In this document: positions 6,786 through 7,599 of the stretch, piece after piece
Numbering within the stretch: position 1 is the stretch's first letter
Layout: each line of letters begins with the position of its first letter
Assembly: GCA_013204125.1 (NCBI GenBank)
Contig: JABMOP010000583.1
Location: 1-7,599 of the forward strand
From: Rhodospirillales bacterium
GTDB taxonomy: Bacteria; Pseudomonadota; Alphaproteobacteria; Rhodospirillales; UBA2165
DNA length: 7,599 nucleotides
Direction of reading: 5' to 3'
Translations under genes and position numbers: made by a program
The notes under the pieces: model-generated
What the model was told of the DNA's origin: nothing
Databases searched by the model: none
Seen by the model: the letters and a program-made list of their open reading frames with translations, nothing else

Positions 6786-6874
6786 AAGGGTTAAGTCGTT
6801 TAGCCCGATAGGTAGCGGTGAAATTCAATTGTTACCTCCTTGAATGCCGAGCTGTTTAGGCTTATTTACCGTCT

Positions 6875-7504
6875 ATGGTGATCGAGCGACTTATAGCGGG
6901 TTTCAAGTCATTCCGCGAAACCTATTACGAAGAACAACCCAATTTTTATCAGTCCTTGGTGGAGAAAGGGCAGAGGCCCGATGTTATGGTCATCGCCTGC
7001 TCGGATAGCCGGGTAAACCCGTCCATCATCGCCAAGGCGGAACCGGGCGAGTTATTCATTGTCCGCAACGTAGCCAATCTGGTGCCACCCTATGAACCAG
7101 ACAACCGCCGCCATGGCACTAGCGCGGCCATTGAGTTCGCGGTGAGGGATCTCAAAGTCGAGCACATCATTGTTCTCGGCCATTCTCATTGCGGCGGTAT
7201 CCAATTTCTCTGCGAGGGCCATAAAGACGGCGAGGACAGGGAATTTATTGATGGCTGGATGTCCATCGCCGAACAACCCCACGACAATAACCTACAAGGT
7301 GAGGCGCTGCACCGGCACGTTGAGCGAGAGGCGGTGAAAATCTCACTGAATAACCTTATGAGTTTTCCTTGGGTGAAAAAGCAAGTCGGGGACAGGCGAC
7401 TGAAATTACACGGCTGGTTGTTTGATTTAGAAGCTGGTGAACTCCTGGCTCACGAGGTCGGAAAAGGCTGGAATACTTTGACCGGATATTCGGCGAAAAC
7501 ATGA
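6875..7504 (+). CDS. Beta-class carbonic anhydrase
   Basis: A 209-residue cytoplasmic zinc enzyme for reversible hydration of CO2 to bicarbonate. Zinc ligands are Cys42 in ACSDSR, His103 and Cys106 in LGHSHCGG; the Asp44/Arg46 dyad that controls zinc access is present. EPGELFIVRNVAN (56-68) and GTSAAIEFAV (81-90) are standard for the family, as is the C-terminal LHGWLFDLEAGEL around 178-190. Length is normal for bacterial members. The ATG at 6875 fits the expected N-terminus, but I see no good Shine-Dalgarno. It stands alone on the plus strand, without an adjacent bicarbonate transporter. Repeat copies in opposite orientation lie on both sides, the right one starting about 13 bases after the stop, and the reading frame appears somewhat richer in A+T than the left half of the window; both are compatible with acquisition as a unit, which is inference. 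Confidence 0.95.
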   Translation: MVIERLIAGFKSFRETYYEEQPNFYQSLVEKGQRPDVMVIACSDSRVNPSIIAKAEPGELFIVRNVANLVPPYEPDNRRHGTSAAIEFAVRDLKVEHIIVLGHSHCGGIQFLCEGHKDGEDREFIDGWMSIAEQPHDNNLQGEALHRHVEREAVKISLNNLMSFPWVKKQVGDRRLKLHGWLFDLEAGELLAHEVGKGWNTLTGYSAKT

Positions 7505-7516
7505 AGCCCTGATAAC

Positions 7517-7599
7517 GAATGACTGCTTCCGGCGAATAGCTGCCGTAAAAGGAACGTGTACGGCAACCCTATATGTAGTGGGTGTCTGCATCAACCGGA
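7517..7599 (-). repeat. Right copy of the inverted dispersed repeat (may continue past the window)
   Basis: Reverse-complement partner of 6695-6785. The outer 34 bases, 7599 to 7566, share the core CAGACACCCACTAC (minus strand) and flanking TCCGGTT and TATAG with the left copy. The inner block at 7543-7519 is the diverged match to the left 6761-6785 block. The match still holds at the last base of the window, so the true outer end is not visible and target-site duplication cannot be checked. Confidence 0.72.

Larger units (their letters stand above)
6577..6874. other. 298-bp divergent intergenic region between GST and carbonic anhydrase
   Basis: Besides the GST ribosome binding site and the left repeat copy (6695-6785), I see no gene, tRNA or strong sigma-70 promoter. 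The plus-strand frame can be read through as a peptide ending in IGRFWPKADI, a string familiar from many short, probably spurious, alphaproteobacterial proteins that arise from a dispersed repeat. On the minus strand AAGGAGG at 6841-6835 precedes a TTG and a 29-codon frame ending at 6739; this is probably chance. Promoters for both divergent genes presumably lie here but cannot be placed with confidence. Confidence 0.6.

Noticed and set aside
6739..6828. Minus-strand 29-codon frame with TTG start behind a perfect AAGGAGG
   Set aside because: It overlaps the dispersed repeat, has no recognisable product, and a TTG start with so short a frame is easily chance.
6577..6874. A tRNA-Sec or other selenocysteine-pathway gene near the GST
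   Set aside because: No T-loop sequence, cloverleaf arms or CCA-ended acceptor could be recognised, and no selA, selB or selD coding sequence is present.

Overview
The window is about 60% GC and reads like an alphaproteobacterium. The lineage clues are a DUF3126-family protein (known mainly from Alphaproteobacteria), a rhizobial-type class III adenylate cyclase, and a short dispersed repeat that gives the 'WPKADI'-like peptide seen in many spurious alphaproteobacterial ORFs. If the main call below is right, the organism also decodes UGA as selenocysteine, although no selA, selB, selD or tRNA-Sec gene lies in the window.

Layout. Bases 1-1719 (minus) hold the first 573 codons of a bifunctional class II aldolase / short-chain dehydrogenase of the rhamnose-catabolism type; its C-terminus lies beyond base 1. 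A 139-bp divergent spacer separates it from a plus-strand pair: a soluble protein fusing an N-terminal DUF427 domain, a middle sensor-like region and a class III nucleotide cyclase domain (1859-3457), and, 3 bp later, an NAPE-PLD-like metallo-beta-lactamase-fold lipoprotein (3461-4516). These converge on minus-strand genes: a small DUF3126 protein with a GTG start (4521-4763) and a ten-helix EamA/DMT transporter (4823-5701). The transporter's start region is repeated upstream as a 29-bp tandem array.

The most interesting locus is 5881-6576 (minus), a glutathione S-transferase. From the best start (ATG at 6576, strong Shine-Dalgarno) an in-frame TGA at 6540-6538 sits exactly where related GSTs carry the catalytic Cys of the CPxV motif. 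The frame continues intact for 218 more residues to TAA. A SECIS-like hairpin with a G-initiated apical loop starts right after the TGA. I interpret this as a selenocysteine GST rather than a pseudogene; an annotator ignoring recoding would call a truncated gene from the GTG at 6531 and lose the active site. The gene ends in a strong intrinsic terminator (5840-5872).

The right end (6875-7504, plus) is a beta-class carbonic anhydrase bracketed by two inverted, diverged copies of a roughly 85-95 nt repeat (6695-6785 and 7517-7599). It looks like a locally acquired or repeat-bounded gene. Apart from the cyclase/lipoprotein pair, and possibly transporter plus DUF3126, the genes look like independent housekeeping or accessory functions rather than one pathway.
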